Notes under the pieces: model-generated
Seen by the model: the letters and a program-made list of their open reading frames with translations, nothing else
What the model was told of the DNA's origin: nothing
The model's database searches: none
Program-made: the position numbers and the translations under genes
Shown here: positions 45,213-57,480 of the stretch, piece after piece
How the letters are laid out: every line of letters starts with the position of its first letter
Position numbering within the stretch: the first letter of the stretch is position 1
Assembly: GCA_028564925.1 (NCBI GenBank)
Contig: CM053029.1
Coordinates: 33,549,026 to 33,613,025, forward strand
Direction: 5' to 3'
DNA: 64,000 bases
DNA from: Lithobates sylvaticus
Lineage: Eukaryota > Chordata > Amphibia > Anura > Ranidae

Positions 45213-46497
45213 ATACCCTGCCAATACTCTGCAATACCAGCCAATACTCTGCAACACCAGGTAATACCCTGACAATACCCTGACAATACCCTGACAATAC
45301 TCTGCAACACTCTGACAATACTCTGACAATACTCTGCAACACTCTGCCATACCCAGCCATTCTCTGCCATACTCTGCAATACCCCGTAATACCCATCCAT
45401 ACTCTGCCATACCCAGCCATACTCTGCCATACTCTGCAATACCCCGTAAAACCTAGCCATACTCTGCAATACTCTGCCATACCCAGCCATACTCTGCAAT
45501 ACCCCGTAATACCCAGCCATACTCTGCAATGAATGAATGAATGAATAATTTGTATAGCGCTACAATGCGAACCGAATCGCCTCAAGGCGCTGTGATTAGT
45601 GCTTTGTTGTCAAGCTTCTTAGAAGAGGTGGGTCTTGAGTTTTTTCCTGAAGACCTGATGGTTTTCTTCCATGCGGATGTAAGTTGGTAGTGCATTCCAT
45701 AGCCGTGGTCCTTGGACAGCGAATCGTTCCCCTTTTGATTTGTAGCGGGACTTGGGGATGAGGAGGAGGTTTTGGTCGGACGATCGAAGACTGCGATTGG
45801 GTGTGTAGCGTTTTATTTTCTCGAGAAGGTATTGAGGCGCGTCTCCATGGGAGCATTTGTGGGTGAGGCAGAGGGTCTTGAAAATGCAATACTCTGTAAT
45901 ACCCAGCCATACTCTGCAATACTCTGCAATACTCGGTAATACCCAGCCAATACTCTGCGATACCCAGTCAATACTTTGCAATACCCTGCCAATACTCGGT
46001 AATACCCAGCCATACTCTGCAATACCCTGCCAATACTCTGCAATACCCTGCCAATACTCTGCAATACCCTGCCAATACTCTGCAACACCCTGCCACACCA
46101 TGCCAATACTCTGTCACACCATGCCAATACTCTGCAACACCATGCCAATACTCTGCAACACCCTGCCAATACTCTGCAACACCCTGCCAATACTCTGCAA
46201 CACCCTGCCAATACTCTGCAACACCCTGCAATACTCTGCAATACTCTGCAACACCATGCCAATACTCTGCAACACCATGCCAATACTCTGCAACACCATG
46301 CCAATACTCTGCAACACCCTGCCAATACTCTGCAACACCCAGCCATACTTTGCCATACCCAGCCATACTCTGCCATACTCTGCAATACTCGGTAATACCC
46401 AGCCATTCTCTGCAATACTCTGTAATACCCAGCCATACTCTGCAATACACGGTAATACCGAGCCGTACCCAGCCATGCTCAGCCATACTCAGCCAAT
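45213..46497 (+). repeat. Long minisatellite, about 20 bp units, split by a LINE
   Basis: Units vary around AATACTCTGCAACACCCTGCC and AATACCCAGCCATACTCTGC-type sequence, from 45213-45530 and 45886-46497. Homogeneous sub-blocks occur at 46080-46340. Frames of up to 219 codons on both strands are by-products of the repeat. Confidence 0.9.
45531..45885 (-). mobile_element. L2-like LINE 3' end inside the minisatellite
   Basis: The minus strand encodes the LINE ORF2 C-terminus GPRLWNALPTYIR...FRKKLKTHLF with a stop. Then comes a short 3' UTR containing AGCGCTATACAAATTATTCA and an (ATTC)n tail at 45531-45547. It is heavily 5'-truncated. TGCAAT on both sides (45525-45530 and 45885-45890) may be the target duplication. 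Confidence 0.8.
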
Positions 46498-46654
46498 ATT
46501 ACAGTTGAGGAGATGACGTGGATATTACAGTGGGTGAGATTGTGGATATTACAGTGGGGGCTTTATGGTGGTGGAATTTTCACAGGTTTTTGCAAATTCA
46601 ATTATTATTTGCTGATCCGAAAAATGATCCGATCCGTGACTCTGATCCAAGCAA

Positions 46655-46900
46655 CGATCCGATCCGTGAGTTTGGGGGGAACATATGTACAGAGGGGGAA
46701 CAGATATATGTGTGTGTGGGGGGGGGGAACAGACGTGTAGTGGGGTACAGAGGGGGATCGGATCGGATATACGTGTGTGGGGGGGACAGATGTGTAGTGG
46801 GGTACAGAGGGGAAAACAGATATATGTGTTGGGGGGGAACAGACATGCAGGGGGGTGCAGAGGGGAAATAGACGTGCAGGGGGGAACGCGCCCCTTGCTT
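46655..46900 (+). repeat. G-rich minisatellite
   Basis: Repeats of GGGGTACAGAGGGG, GGAACAGA and TATATGTGTG with G runs of seven to nine. It lies inside the hAT element. Confidence 0.75.
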
Positions 46901-48314
46901 ACAGTAATACTAGACCCGCCCCTAAGAATATTAAAAAAAAAATCACAGTTACTTTTCTGAGTAACTAATTACTTTTCCAATGTAGTAACTGAGTTACTAA
47001 CTCAATTACTTTTTTGGGAGAAGTAATTTGTAACGTAACTAATTACTTTTTTAAAGTAAGATGACCAACACTGTTTGTTATTACCTGGGTATCCGATGGC
47101 TCCACCTGCAGGAAAAGGAACAACACTCCACACCGATGGTAGTTAACCAGAAACATCTCTTTACTGGGGATAGTGTAAAATAGTAATTACAACATTTGCA
47201 CTGTCACACCAACATAATTTGACAGCACAGTAGGAACACACAACAGTATGCACATGTACAGTTGTCCTATATGACCTCTGAGAAAGTGACTCCAATTGGG
47301 ACTAATGCTCAGAGCAACTACGGCCTACTCTGAGCACCTTCCCATTTCCAGCACACTCTGGTGAATACAGGAATGAGAATGATAAATGTAGCACAGCACA
47401 ACTACAAGGGAGCTCCCCCTACTTTAATAAAGGTGCAAGGCCTTGCAATACAAGATGCAGTCTTTGATCTTCTTTCTTCTGCTAGCTATTAGTGTTTGTA
47501 ACAATTTTTGATCCAACAATGGAATAACAATGGTTAACTTGAAATGGATACCGGAACTATTCCTGTGGTGTAATCCACTTGTAATTGCCTCTGGTATAAC
47601 ACAGTGTTAAAGTGCAGTGAAGGGCAGGCTTGAGGCCTGCTTAAACTCAGTCTTTATTAGATTGTCCTCTGTGGGACTACAGGTCCCAGCAACACTGTGT
47701 TAGAGTCTAGGTGTATGAAAGTGCGTAAGAAACTGTGGGCAACAGCCCTCTCACCAAACTGGGTCTGAAGAATGGAACAGCTCTGCTCCGGTGCACTCAG
47801 TCTTGCTTCTAGCCGGCCAGCTCCATCACACCGCTCTGCTCTGCAAGATGAACCAGGTCCCTCTGATGGCTCCGACAGGTGTCTCTGGATCCTTCCCGAT
47901 CCGGTCACCCAGTCTCTCCAGCGATCAGGTGAATGCCAGAGTCTGTAATTGTTCTGCTCCGCAGTGGCTGTAGGCCGCGCTCTCTGGAGACCTCCTCACA
48001 GGTCCTTACAGGCAGGTCATGCGTCCAGAAGATAAAGAAAATGGCCGTGCTGGCTCTTTTATAGCCTACCCAGCATGCAGTTCAGTATAGGGTGATCATG
48101 GGTAGGTCACCTGGCATTTTGGGTAGGTAGGTCACAGCAAAAATGTAAACAACAGTCACTTCCTGTTTCTTGTTTAGTGCTATAGAAAAGGAAAATAATT
48201 CAAGTCAATTTCCTGTCTTTGGCCGCTAGATTGCGCCAAATACTAAGCTATGACACTGCTCATAGACTTACATTATAAAGCATTAATAAGCAAAAATAGC
48301 AGTGCTACATATAA

Positions 48315-48803
48315 AAATGATAACTGATTTGTTCTGAATGCTTCACAGTGGACTGTGTATTTTTAAGTCTTGTATTTGTTTCTGTTCTAAACCCTCATAA
48401 ACTTTCCGTTAACTAGCAGTTTAGTAGTAATAAACCCTCAAACATGTATTATATTAAAGCTTACCATTTCTTAGATGTGGTAGCTGTATTACTTTTCATT
48501 TTTAGGCTTATTTCCCTTTATTATTCCCTGGAGATCTGGCCAGTAAGTCTGTTATTTCTTGACTTACTTTAACACACCAAGCTGTCGGGCAAAAATGGCA
48601 GTTAGAGGGTTGAGACAAACCATTTACCACTGACATGAGTGCTTACAATGATCAGCTTTTATTCATTTATGTAAAACCTTCTTATCAAAAAGAAAAACAA
48701 AACTGCTTAAAAAGTGTTATCTGGAGTTTGGTTTTAATTTGCAAGCCAAGTTTTTGAGCAGAGCATACAGTGAGCACAGTCTCAGCACAGAGACATTGGC
48801 TAA
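48315..48803. other. No recognised feature
   Basis: AT-rich sequence without frames or repeat edges. It may be unique host DNA. Confidence 0.4.
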
Positions 48804-49072
48804 ATAGTTACATAGTTAATCAGTTTGAAAAAAGACACAAGTCCATCTAGTTCAACCAAAAAAATAAAAATATCATACAATCACATATACACAATCCTAT
48901 ACCCACAGTTGATCCAGAGAAAGGTGAAAAACCCCCAGCAAAGTATGATCCAATTTCCTACAGCAGAGAGATATACATATACAGAAAAGAATCCAGGTCT
49001 TTCTTAAAGCAATCTACTGAACTTCCCAGAACCACCTCTGGAAGAGTCTATTCCACATTTTCACAGCTCTTA

Positions 49073-49498
49073 TGCCGCGTACACACGGTCGGAATTTCCG
49101 ATGGAAACAGTCCGATAGGAGCTTTTCATCGTAATTTCTGACCGTGTGTATGCTCACTGGTCTTTTTCTGTCGCATTTCCGACGGACTTTGGATTGAGAG
49201 CCTGTTCTTAATTTTATCCAATGGAAAACCTTTCTATCAGATTTTCCAATCGCGTGTATGCAATTCCGACACGCAAAATTCTGAAGCATGCTCGGAAACA
49301 ATTTGACGCATGCTCGGAAGCATTAAACTTTCCTTTTATAGTGCCGTCGAACGTGTTGTATGTCGCAGTGATATTGAACGTTGGAATTTGGTGTGACCGT
49401 GTGTAGGCAAGACAGTTTGAGCAAAATTCCGTCGGAATTCCGATGGGAAAACCATCAGAGCTTTTTCTGACGTGAATTCCAACCGTGTGTACGTGGCA
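49073..49498. mobile_element. Harbinger-like MITE, 426 bp
   Basis: TIR TGCCGCGTACACACGGTCGG pairs with AACCGTGTGTACGTGGCA. TTA is duplicated at 49070-49072 and 49499-49501, while the intact CR1 copy has a single CTCTTACTG there. A TWA duplication fits PIF/Harbinger. Confidence 0.8.
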
Positions 49499-49665
49499 TT
49501 ACTGTGAAGAAACCTTTCCATATTCGGAGATGAAATCTCTTTTCCTCTAGACGTAAAGAGTGTCCCCTTGTCCTCTGTGATGACCGTAAAGTGAATAACT
49601 CAACACCAAGTTCACTATATGGATCCCTCATGTATTTGTACATGTTGATCATATTCTCCCCTTAA

Positions 49666-50231
49666 AGCGGTTCTGCACTCATTTCATTTAGTAAATCTCT
49701 TTGCCTTCCAAATCAGGCAAAGAGTACTAAATGAAATGTTTTTTTTTTTTTTTTTTTTTTTTACTTACCTTGTAATTGAAGACTTCCGGTCTTCTCCCTC
49801 TGCGGCGGCGGGCGGGGTCTTGCGTCGATCGTCGTCACGCCGCACTGTCTCCTGGGATCTGGTGTCATTGATCCCAGGAGTCAGTGCGGGCATCTTCCGA
49901 AATCTCGCGAGATTTCGGCCACATCTTCCGAAATCTCCCGAGATTTCGGCTGCATCTGCCGAAATCTCGTGAGATCTCGGCAGATGAGCCGTTACTGCGC
50001 ACGCGCGAGTAACGGCAGTGCATGCTGGGCCATCTAAAGTTCCTGTGGGTGTTTCACATGCCCACAGGCAAGATGGCCCCCAGCACTAAAGAAGAAGACG
50101 AGGAACTTCATCGGACGAAAACCGGCGGCGATCGAGATGGAAGATGGAACAGGTGAGTCCCCTAATAAAGGTAAGCACACTTTATATTACATCCTAAAAA
50201 AAAAAATTTTTTTTCAGAGTGCAGAACCGCT
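49666..50231. mobile_element. TTAA-type MITE with palindromic core
   Basis: TIR AGCGGTTCTGCACTC pairs with GAGTGCAGAACCGCT. TTAA is at 49662-49665 and 50232-50235. Inside, hairpins lie at 49684-49738 and three CGAAATCTCGNGAGATTTCG palindromes at 49896-49985. Confidence 0.82.
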
Positions 50232-50339
50232 TTAATCTCCTCTTCTCAAGAGTGAAAAAATGTAGTTCCTCTAATCTTTCCTCAAACTGAGCTCCTCCGT
50301 GCCTCTTTTGGTTGTCCTTCTCTGCACTTTCTTACTTAT

Positions 50340-50991
50340 TTTTTACTATAATAAATATCACCAAAAAATATAAAAAAAAAACAATGTTTTTGGTAAAAAA
50401 AAAAAAAACACAATAAGCGTTTATTGATTGGTTTGTGCAAAAGTTATAGTGTATACAAAATAGGGGATAGATTTAGGGCATTTTATTATAAAAAAATGAT
50501 TTTATTAGTAATGGCGGCGATCTGCAATTTTTATCCTGACTGCAACATTATGGCGGACACATCGGACACTTTTGACACTATTTTGGGACCATTGTCATTT
50601 ATACAGCAATCAGTGCTATAAAAACCCACTGATTACTGTGTAAATGACACACTGGCAGGGAAGGGGTTAAACACTAGGGGACAATCAAGGGGTTAAGTGT
50701 GTCCTAGGGAGTGATTCTAACTGCGGGGGGGGGGTGGGCTTCAACTCACATGACAGCGATCACTGCTCCCGATGACAGGGAGCAGTAGATCTCTGTCATG
50801 TCACTAGGCAGAACGGGGAAATGCCTTGTTTACATAAGCATCTCCCTGTTCTACCTCTCCACACCACAATTGCGGGCCGCCGGCGAACATCCGGATAGGC
50901 AGCAAATTTAAAGGGAAGTACCTGTACCCATTTGTCTGCCTGAGCCATTCTGCCGACGTACATCTGTGTGTGGCAGTCGGCAAGTGGTTAA
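50340..50991 (+). mobile_element. TTAA element F, left-truncated
   Basis: It ends GTCGGCAAGTGGTTAA with TTAA at 50988-50991. The left side begins inside the terminal module (ATAAGCGTTTATTGATTGG). Hairpins such as GATCACTGCTCCC/GGGAGCAGTAGATC lie at 50757-50795. Confidence 0.75.
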
Positions 50992-53380
50992 TGTGAAATC
51001 AATTACAATCACACCAGTATATCCAATTCTTTTATTACTATCTGCTACATATCTTCTTTTAACATAATGAAGTTCACTTGTTATATATGTTGTGCCTATA
51101 ATACGATTTGAAAACCAAAGGAATCAATACCTCCTATTGTATAACCACTGTAAAACATTGTATTACTGGATGGTATCACCTTCACTGTATCAAAATTTTA
51201 CATTTGATCTTCCAAATAAAAACTTTTGTAAAAAAAAGAAAAAAAAATGGCATGGTAACGCTGTCTCCTGGTCTTGGGACAATGAGAATAATACTTTTTT
51301 TCTGATTACCATCGAAGGTTCTTCTTTTTTTCTAATTTCCAGCCTTTAGTGTATAGTGAACTTCAGGGAAAATGGCAGAACCGCTACTTCAGATTCCAAA
51401 AAGATGGAATTTTTCCAACTTCTGGTTCACTTGTTTATACGCTTTTTGATCAGCAGGCTATTTAAGGGGTCCCAAATTTTGGCGTCAGTTGAAGGCAGAA
51501 CGTGCTTGCGCAGGAAGTGCGTTGGGTGGTGCCTACCTGCTGACGTCATGCTACCGTTTCTGATTTTTGTTTTAGCAGCTGCTTGGGTAAGTTTCACTAA
51601 TTGTTTGTCTTTATTCATATGCATGCTGCAGCTTTTTTATGTAATAAATTTTTATGGATGTAATAAATACTACGCTATATATGGCTCCTTTTGGCTCGGT
51701 GTGGTGAACTCATTTATTGCAGTAAATTTTTCTATTATTTGTTTATAAATATAATTACTATATTTGTATGCCCCCATTTTTTCAATTGTTCACATTGCTG
51801 TATTCATATTGAACTTAAATTTAAGACTTTTTTCTGTCTACATATATTTATTATAAACTTACAGTACCCCCTATTTTGTTCCATATCCTTCTTGGTACCA
51901 TTCTTTCTTTGTTATCCATGCAATAATAATTTAATATGTATATGGAACCCCATTGTTTGGTGGAAAAATTGGGTCTTGGCTCACCGTCTCAATTCCACTG
52001 CCCTTGCTTTCCATCTTCCTTGGTCCCAGGAATCATTTGGAGTGCCTGGGCACGTTCTACCCCATTTCTGGCTTTCCCACCTTCGCCTTATCATCTTGAC
52101 CAATTGTACTCCCCATTTTCATAGGTAACTGTTTGGGCACCCCAGGGCTGCGAACCTATGGTCGCAGCCCGCTTGGCTTGGTTGCCTGCACACCTCCCTT
52201 ATGCTCCACTTACACCTGGTAACTTAACAGCTCGAATTCCACTCTTAGCCTTGGATCCAATGTTTTTCCATCTTCCCCTTTGTTTCCAGCACATTTGCCC
52301 TGACAATTGTGATGCAGTTACCCCCTCCACTCGCTAGAGGGCTCTTTTCTGTTCGGAATTCATTATATGCGTGTCTGTTGAGCTGCGCTCGCATCTCCCG
52401 AACATGTTGCATTATGGGAAATGTAGGCACACGCACTGGTGCTACTGCACACGTGCGAACAGCCCATTTTGCCCGCCGCCTCATCATGTCAACCATGATC
52501 AGGTGTGGAGGACCTATATAGCCTGCCTTTCCTCCAGCACCTTTTGTGTTGGAATCTGGAGCGCCATTCATGCTGTGAACTTCAACGATGCAGGTCTGTT
52601 TTCCTCTCTTCTCCAGCCTATGCCTTATTAGTCTGCTTGAAAAGGTCCTTACCTAGTTACACTGCAATATTTTCTCTTTGCAGCCACTGGTCCCTTGTCG
52701 GTGACCTAACTAAATAGAGCTGTCTATTAGTCTGGTTTCAGACTTCTCCTGTCCAGTCTTAACCAACTAATATCCATGTTTTAGGTGAGTTTGTTTTTTT
52801 TTGTTTTTTTTCCCTCTGTTTCCTTTGGATTGCTATATCTATCCACCCTATTCTTATCCCTGGTCTTTTTTTGCTATTTTTCATCAGAGCTGACTTTTTC
52901 CAAAACTCTCAGATGACTGTTCTTACTTGGCGCTCCATCCATATTTTCCATCTCTGATATATTGGTAAGTTTTTATACAATCTAAATTTAGGCTATGTTT
53001 AGCCAGTTAATGGCAAAGGAAAATAATAATAATCTTTTGCCGCACATATTCATATATTCTTTATTGTTTTTTCCACCTTATCTTACCAGGCTCTATATAG
53101 ATCCTCGATAGTTCCTTGCTACTTGGGATTCAAGTACAATTGGCCACATCGGCGACTCAGGTGGTTGCTCCAGCATTTTGGGGAATGTGCCTTCTGTAAA
53201 CTCCAGGTGTGAACTTACTGGGCTGAGCATAGTGCAGTGTTGTATATTGGACGGGTGGGCTGTTTTGTGGCGATGTGGTGACACATAAATTATTCTTTTT
53301 CACCATACTTACTGTTTTATATAATAATTTTTCCTTGTGTTTTCATATTTCTCAGATCTTCTCTCTCTCTTTCACGGTCC
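50992..53380 (+). other. Unassigned; possibly PLE terminal-repeat DNA
   Basis: No protein match. GC-richer stretches (51480-51560, 52380-52470) resemble promoter-like parts of PLE pLTRs, and a hammerhead-like motif follows at 53385. This is inference from position only. Confidence 0.3.
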
Positions 53381-53384
53381 AAAC

Positions 53385-53427
53385 TGACCCTGAAGAAGCC
53401 ATAGTGTGGCGAAACAACATGTTGGTC
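53385..53427 (+). ncRNA. Hammerhead-ribozyme-like motif
   Basis: In order: GACC, CTGAAGA, A, GCC, 7-base loop, GGC, GAAAC, AACAT, GTT, GGTC. The outer stem GACC/GGTC pairs perfectly and directly abuts both core boxes, GCC/GGC is stem II, and GTT is an allowed NUH triplet. Stem III is one base pair. This is the cleanest fold of the set, with the same extra A before stem II as at 11530. Confidence 0.6.
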
Positions 53428-54750
53428 GGCTTTCTCCAACCAGCCTCTTTGTACCCAGGATCTATCAATTCCTGTAGATCCTTTTTATAAAGCTCATATT
53501 TTATTGCCTATTCCCACGGTCCCCTAGTCATCCCGGACCCTATGCGCCTCCACCATTGCATTGGTCAGGATATGACTTTAGGACCCACCCCACGATACCC
53601 ATGTTTGTAATATATGTGAATGTTTGTCATTTATGATCTTCATTGTTTAATTGTTCAGTAATAAACTATTTTGTAAATAATAATAAAAAAATAAAAAAAT
53701 TATTTCTTATTCAAAAAGTTGCAAGTATTATCCACTTTTTTCCCGTTTTTTTCATTTACCGCTATAGTCCCCTAACTCTATCCTTGCTTCTCCTTTTACC
53801 ATACAATCCGGGACGAGGTATAACTGCCACCTGAGCTATCCAAGCCTCCCTCTCCACTCATTTATTGCAGTGTTTTAAGCGGTACTGCGATACATTAGGA
53901 CGGATTTTGTGGAGACCTGAGAAACCAAACAATTCTGGGAGAATTAGGATGGGAATGATCATTGTGTACCTCTGGTGAGTGCAAAGATGGTGGCGGAGTC
54001 ACAGGAATAGTAATTTGTCTTCACGTGGTGGATGTCTATCTACATGTTTTTATTCACATATATCACAGAAAGGTGTATTTGAACAGAGATTTATTTATCT
54101 CTTCTGTGAAGAATTTCTACTGGTGGATTGAACTGATTTTATACTGTTTTCTTTTCACTAGAAGTGATGCACTCTAATTTATTGTTGGATATATACACAG
54201 GGTTTGTGGAGTCACTCTGCATTCTAGTCGATGTGACCTATAGGGCGCTGACATATTTATATTATTTTTTGGATATCAAATACTGTATATTAAATTTTCA
54301 TGTTTATTTATTTCCAGCAAGGGAGTTTAGCTCTAGGCTCCTCTTCACAATGTTACCTCTGAAGTCTTAGCTGCATCAAAAAATATTATCATTTCGATTT
54401 ACAGAATAAAATCTGTTAGTATCTTTGTGGTCGAGTTTGTTTTGCATTTATTCCTTTTTTTTTGCAACACTATTTACAGAGAATCAACTTGAAAGCCGGT
54501 AAAGATAAGAGATAAAGAGTAAAGCCACAAGATACAATCTTGTAGACTGTCATGCAACACATTCCAAGCAGTAGCATATTTTTGTCACTTAATGTGGACC
54601 TTTCAGTAAAGTCTGCATAGGTAGATTTCTAAAATGTTACAATATAGAAAAATGGCATCATTATTCAGAGTATCTCTACCTTTTACCATTGAAAAGCTGT
54701 CCTTCAGCTCCAGTCCAGTAACTTTATATATGCTGAAATAGTGACATCAG
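53428..54750. other. No recognised feature
   Basis: AT-rich, with an A-rich run near 53675-53700. Short frames only, none matching a known family. Confidence 0.4.
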
Positions 54751-54823
54751 TAGTGATTGCCCAAAAAGTTCAGACCCGAGCCACAAACTCTATTAAAGTC
54801 TTTGGGACCCGAACAAATATAAC

Positions 54824-54918
54824 AAAAAAGAGAAAATCCCCCTAGGGGTAGGACTTTAGAGGCACTAAATTCAGTGCCTCTAAAGTCCCACCCTAGGGGG
54901 ATTTTCTCTTTTTTTTAT
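54824..54918. repeat. Near-perfect hairpin, arms about 43 bp
   Basis: AGAGAAAATCCCCCTAGGG (54830) pairs with CCCTAGGGGGATTTTCTCT (54882), and GGACTTTAGAGGCACT pairs with AGTGCCTCTAAAGTCC around a 6-base loop. I see one small mismatch. Confidence 0.9.
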
Positions 54919-55157
54919 ATGTAAGTAATTGGCCATAAAGTGGGTATGGTAGCAGGTACTGCCCTGAGGGACATGTATCAATGCAATTTTGTTTTAATTT
55001 TTTTTTTTTAAAGGAGCAGTGATTTTAATTATGTTTAAAGTGAAACAATAAACATGAAAAAATCCTTTAAATATAGTGCCCAGAGGGTCCCCTTAGTCTG
55101 CCTGTAAAGAGGCACATCTGTACCGCGTATAGAACCTAAAGCATCAAAAATGACATG

Positions 55158-56739
55158 TAGTATCCCACAAAAGTGAGTACACCCTTCACATTTTTGTACA
55201 TATTTTATTATATCTTTTTATGTGACAACACTGAAGAAATTACACTTTGCTACAATGTAAAGTAGTGAGCGTACAGCTTGTATAACAGTGTAAATTTGCC
55301 GTCCCCTCAAAATAACTCAACACACAGCCATTAATGTCTAAACCGCTGGCAACAAAAATGAGTAAACCCCTAAGTGAAAATATCTAAATTGGGCCTAATT
55401 AGTAATTTTCCCTCCCTGGTGTCTTGTGACTCCTTAGTGTTACAAGGTCTCAGGTGTGAATGGGGAGCAGGTATGTTATATTTGGTGTCATCGCTCTCCC
55501 TCTCATGGCAAAGAACTCTCTGAGGATCTGAAAAAAGGAATTGTTGCTCTACATAAAGATGGCCTAGGCTATAAGAAGATTGCCAAGACCCTGAAATTGA
55601 GCTGGGGTGACCAAGACCTACAGCAGTTTAACAGGACAAGTTCCACTCAGAACAGGCCTTGCCATGGTTGACCAAAGAAGTTGAGTGCACGTGCTTAGCT
55701 TCATATCCAGAGGTTGTCTTTGGGAAATAGACGTATGAGTGCTGCCAGCATTGCTGCAGAGGTTGAAGGGGTGGGGGGGTCAGCCTGTCAGTGCTCAGAC
55801 CATACGCTGTACACTGCATCAAATTGGTCTGCATGACTGTCATCCCAGAAGGAAAGATGATGCACAAGAAAGCCAGCAAACAGTTTGCTGAAGACAAGAC
55901 TAAGGACATGGAATACTGGAACTATGTCCTGTGGTCTGATGAGACCAAGATAAACTTATTTGGTTCAGATGGTGTCCAGCGTGTGTGGCGGCAACCAAGT
56001 GAGGAGTACAAAAAAAGGGGTGTCTTGCCTACAATCAAGCATGGTGGTGGGAGTGTCATGATCTGGGGCTGCATGAGTGCTGCCGGCACTGGGGAGCTAC
56101 AGTTCATTGAGGGAATGAATACCAACATGTACTGTGACATACTGAAGCAGAGCATGATACCCTCCCTTCATAGACTGGGCCGCAGGGCAGTATTCCAACA
56201 TGAAAACGACCCCAAACACACCTCCAAGACAACCACTGCCTTTCTAAAGAAGCTGAGGGTAATGGTGATGGACTGGCCAAGCATGTCTCCAGACCTAAAC
56301 CCTATTGAGCATCTGTGGGGCTTCCTCAAACTGAAGGTGGAGGAGTGCAAGGTTTCTAACATCCACCAGCTCTATGATGTCATCATGGAGAAGTGGAAGA
56401 GGACTCCAGTGGCAACCTGTGAAGCTCTGGTGAACTCCTTGCCCAAGAGGGTTAAGGCAGTGCTGGAAAATAATGGTGGCCACACAAAATATTGACACTT
56501 TGGGCCCAATTTGGACATTTTCACTTAGGGGTGTACTCACTTTTGTTACCAGTGGTTTAGACATTAATTACTGTGTGTTGAGTTATTTTGAGGTGACAGC
56601 AAATTTGTTATACAAGCTGTACACTCACTGCTTTACATTGTAGCAAAGTTTTATCTCTTCAGTATTGTCACATAGAAAAGATATAATAAAATATTTTTCA
56701 GAAATGTGAGGGGTGTACTCACTTTTGTGAGATACTGTA
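55158..56739 (+). mobile_element. Tc1/mariner transposon 2
   Basis: The ends GTATCCCACAAAAGTGAGTA and CACTTTTGTGAGATACTGTA are imperfect TIRs next to TA. Sub-terminal repeats AACTCAACACACAGCCATTA (55315) and TTAATTACTGTGTGTTGAGT (56564) pair across the element. This is a Tc1 family common in Xenopus and ranids. Confidence 0.92.
55498..56495 (+). pseudogene. Tc1 transposase, decayed
   Basis: The first part (to 55671) has HGKELSEDLKKGIVALHKDG and a helix-turn-helix remnant, but the family's usual start region is deleted. The second frame (55791-56495) has WSDETK (first Asp) and SPDLNPIEHLW (DD34E Glu). The second catalytic position reads HEND instead of HDND, an Asp to Glu change. Stops and frameshifts separate the parts. 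It is more decayed than the Tc1 at 9878. Confidence 0.88.
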
Positions 56740-57480
56740 TATTAAAAAAAAATTACATTTAAATTGATTTTCCAGGGAAAAAAATGGTGTGGTGTCCCTC
56801 TTATGCATACCAGGCCCTTTGGGTCTGGAATGGATTTTACAAGGAACCCCACACCAAGATTAAAAAAACAGCATGTGCTCCCTCCCAAGATCTATACCAG
56901 ACCCTTATCCCAGCATGCAGTCTGGCAGGCCAGGAAAGGGGGGAGAGCAAATATCCCCCCAGCAAGCATCCCCCAGCATGAACTGGTCAATGATGTCACA
57001 AGGTGGCGGTGCCACCAGGTGATGTCACCAGGTGGCCCCACCTTTTACCCATTTAGGAACTGTCACACGGTACAGCAGGCTGACACCAGTTAGCCTCATT
57101 CGGGGGTGCTCACTTATCTCCCTGCATGCTTGGATAAGGGTCTGGTATGGATTTTGGGGGGATCCCATGCCATTTAAAAAAAATGTTTTATTGTTTTTAT
57201 TGCTGGCAAATTCGGCAATGTCTTTTTTTTATTCAACTGTCAGCAGGGGAAGCCTGATGTTGACTCAGCTGACACATTATCAGCTTCCTGGCCCTGCTTC
57301 CTAACAACCTATCGTTATCACTGAGCGCTCACCAAGCGAATGGAAATTTCAGGTGTTTGGCAAACACCTGAATGGGTGATGTTCGGGACGAACTCATACT
57401 CGGCCCGAACCACTTCCCCATTCCTTGTCATCAGTCTGCTGCAGGCAGGAGGAAGCATTTCCTTCGTCTCTTCTCCCCTA
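56740..57480. repeat. Interior of hAT copy 2, GGTCTGG(A/T)ATGGAT repeats
   Basis: The boxes GGTCTGGAATGGATTTT (56822) and GGTCTGGTATGGATTTTG (57139) recur, as at 18989, 40132 and 58996. They are a common internal block of these elements. Not coding. Confidence 0.6.

Larger units (their letters stand above)
44797..47073. mobile_element. hAT element with internal minisatellites
   Basis: The ends CAGTGATGTAAC and ACCAACACTG carry the exact 8 bp duplication TTTGTTAT at 44789-44796 and 47074-47081. The sub-terminal GTAAC/GTTAC blocks (AGTAACTAATTACTTTT) match a hAT-like family widespread in fish and frogs. No transposase; the middle is minisatellite. Confidence 0.9.
44618..48314. mobile_element. 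TIR element carrying a nested hAT
   Basis: TIR TATATGTAGCACTG (44618-44631) pairs with CAGTGCTACATATA (48301-48314). The flanks AAAATGTTA and AAAATGATA look like a 9 bp duplication with one change, which would fit MULE or Merlin-like elements. Its own sequence is about 1.4 kb outside the nested hAT. It is not coding. Confidence 0.6.
48804..50335 (-). mobile_element. CR1-type LINE copy 2, with two MITEs inside
   Basis: The 3' end is at 48804 (TAGTTACATAGTTA). Protein remnants include GVELFTLRSSQRTRGHSLRL (in 49455-49652, minus strand), matching 4768-4830. MITEs at 49073-49498 and 49666-50231 split it. Joining the flanking LINE segments by eye gives the order seen in the first CR1 copy. Confidence 0.85.

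Noticed and set aside
45090-46516. Long overlapping frames on both strands (up to 219 codons)
   Set aside because: They are translations of a roughly 20 bp tandem repeat, present in many frames at once.
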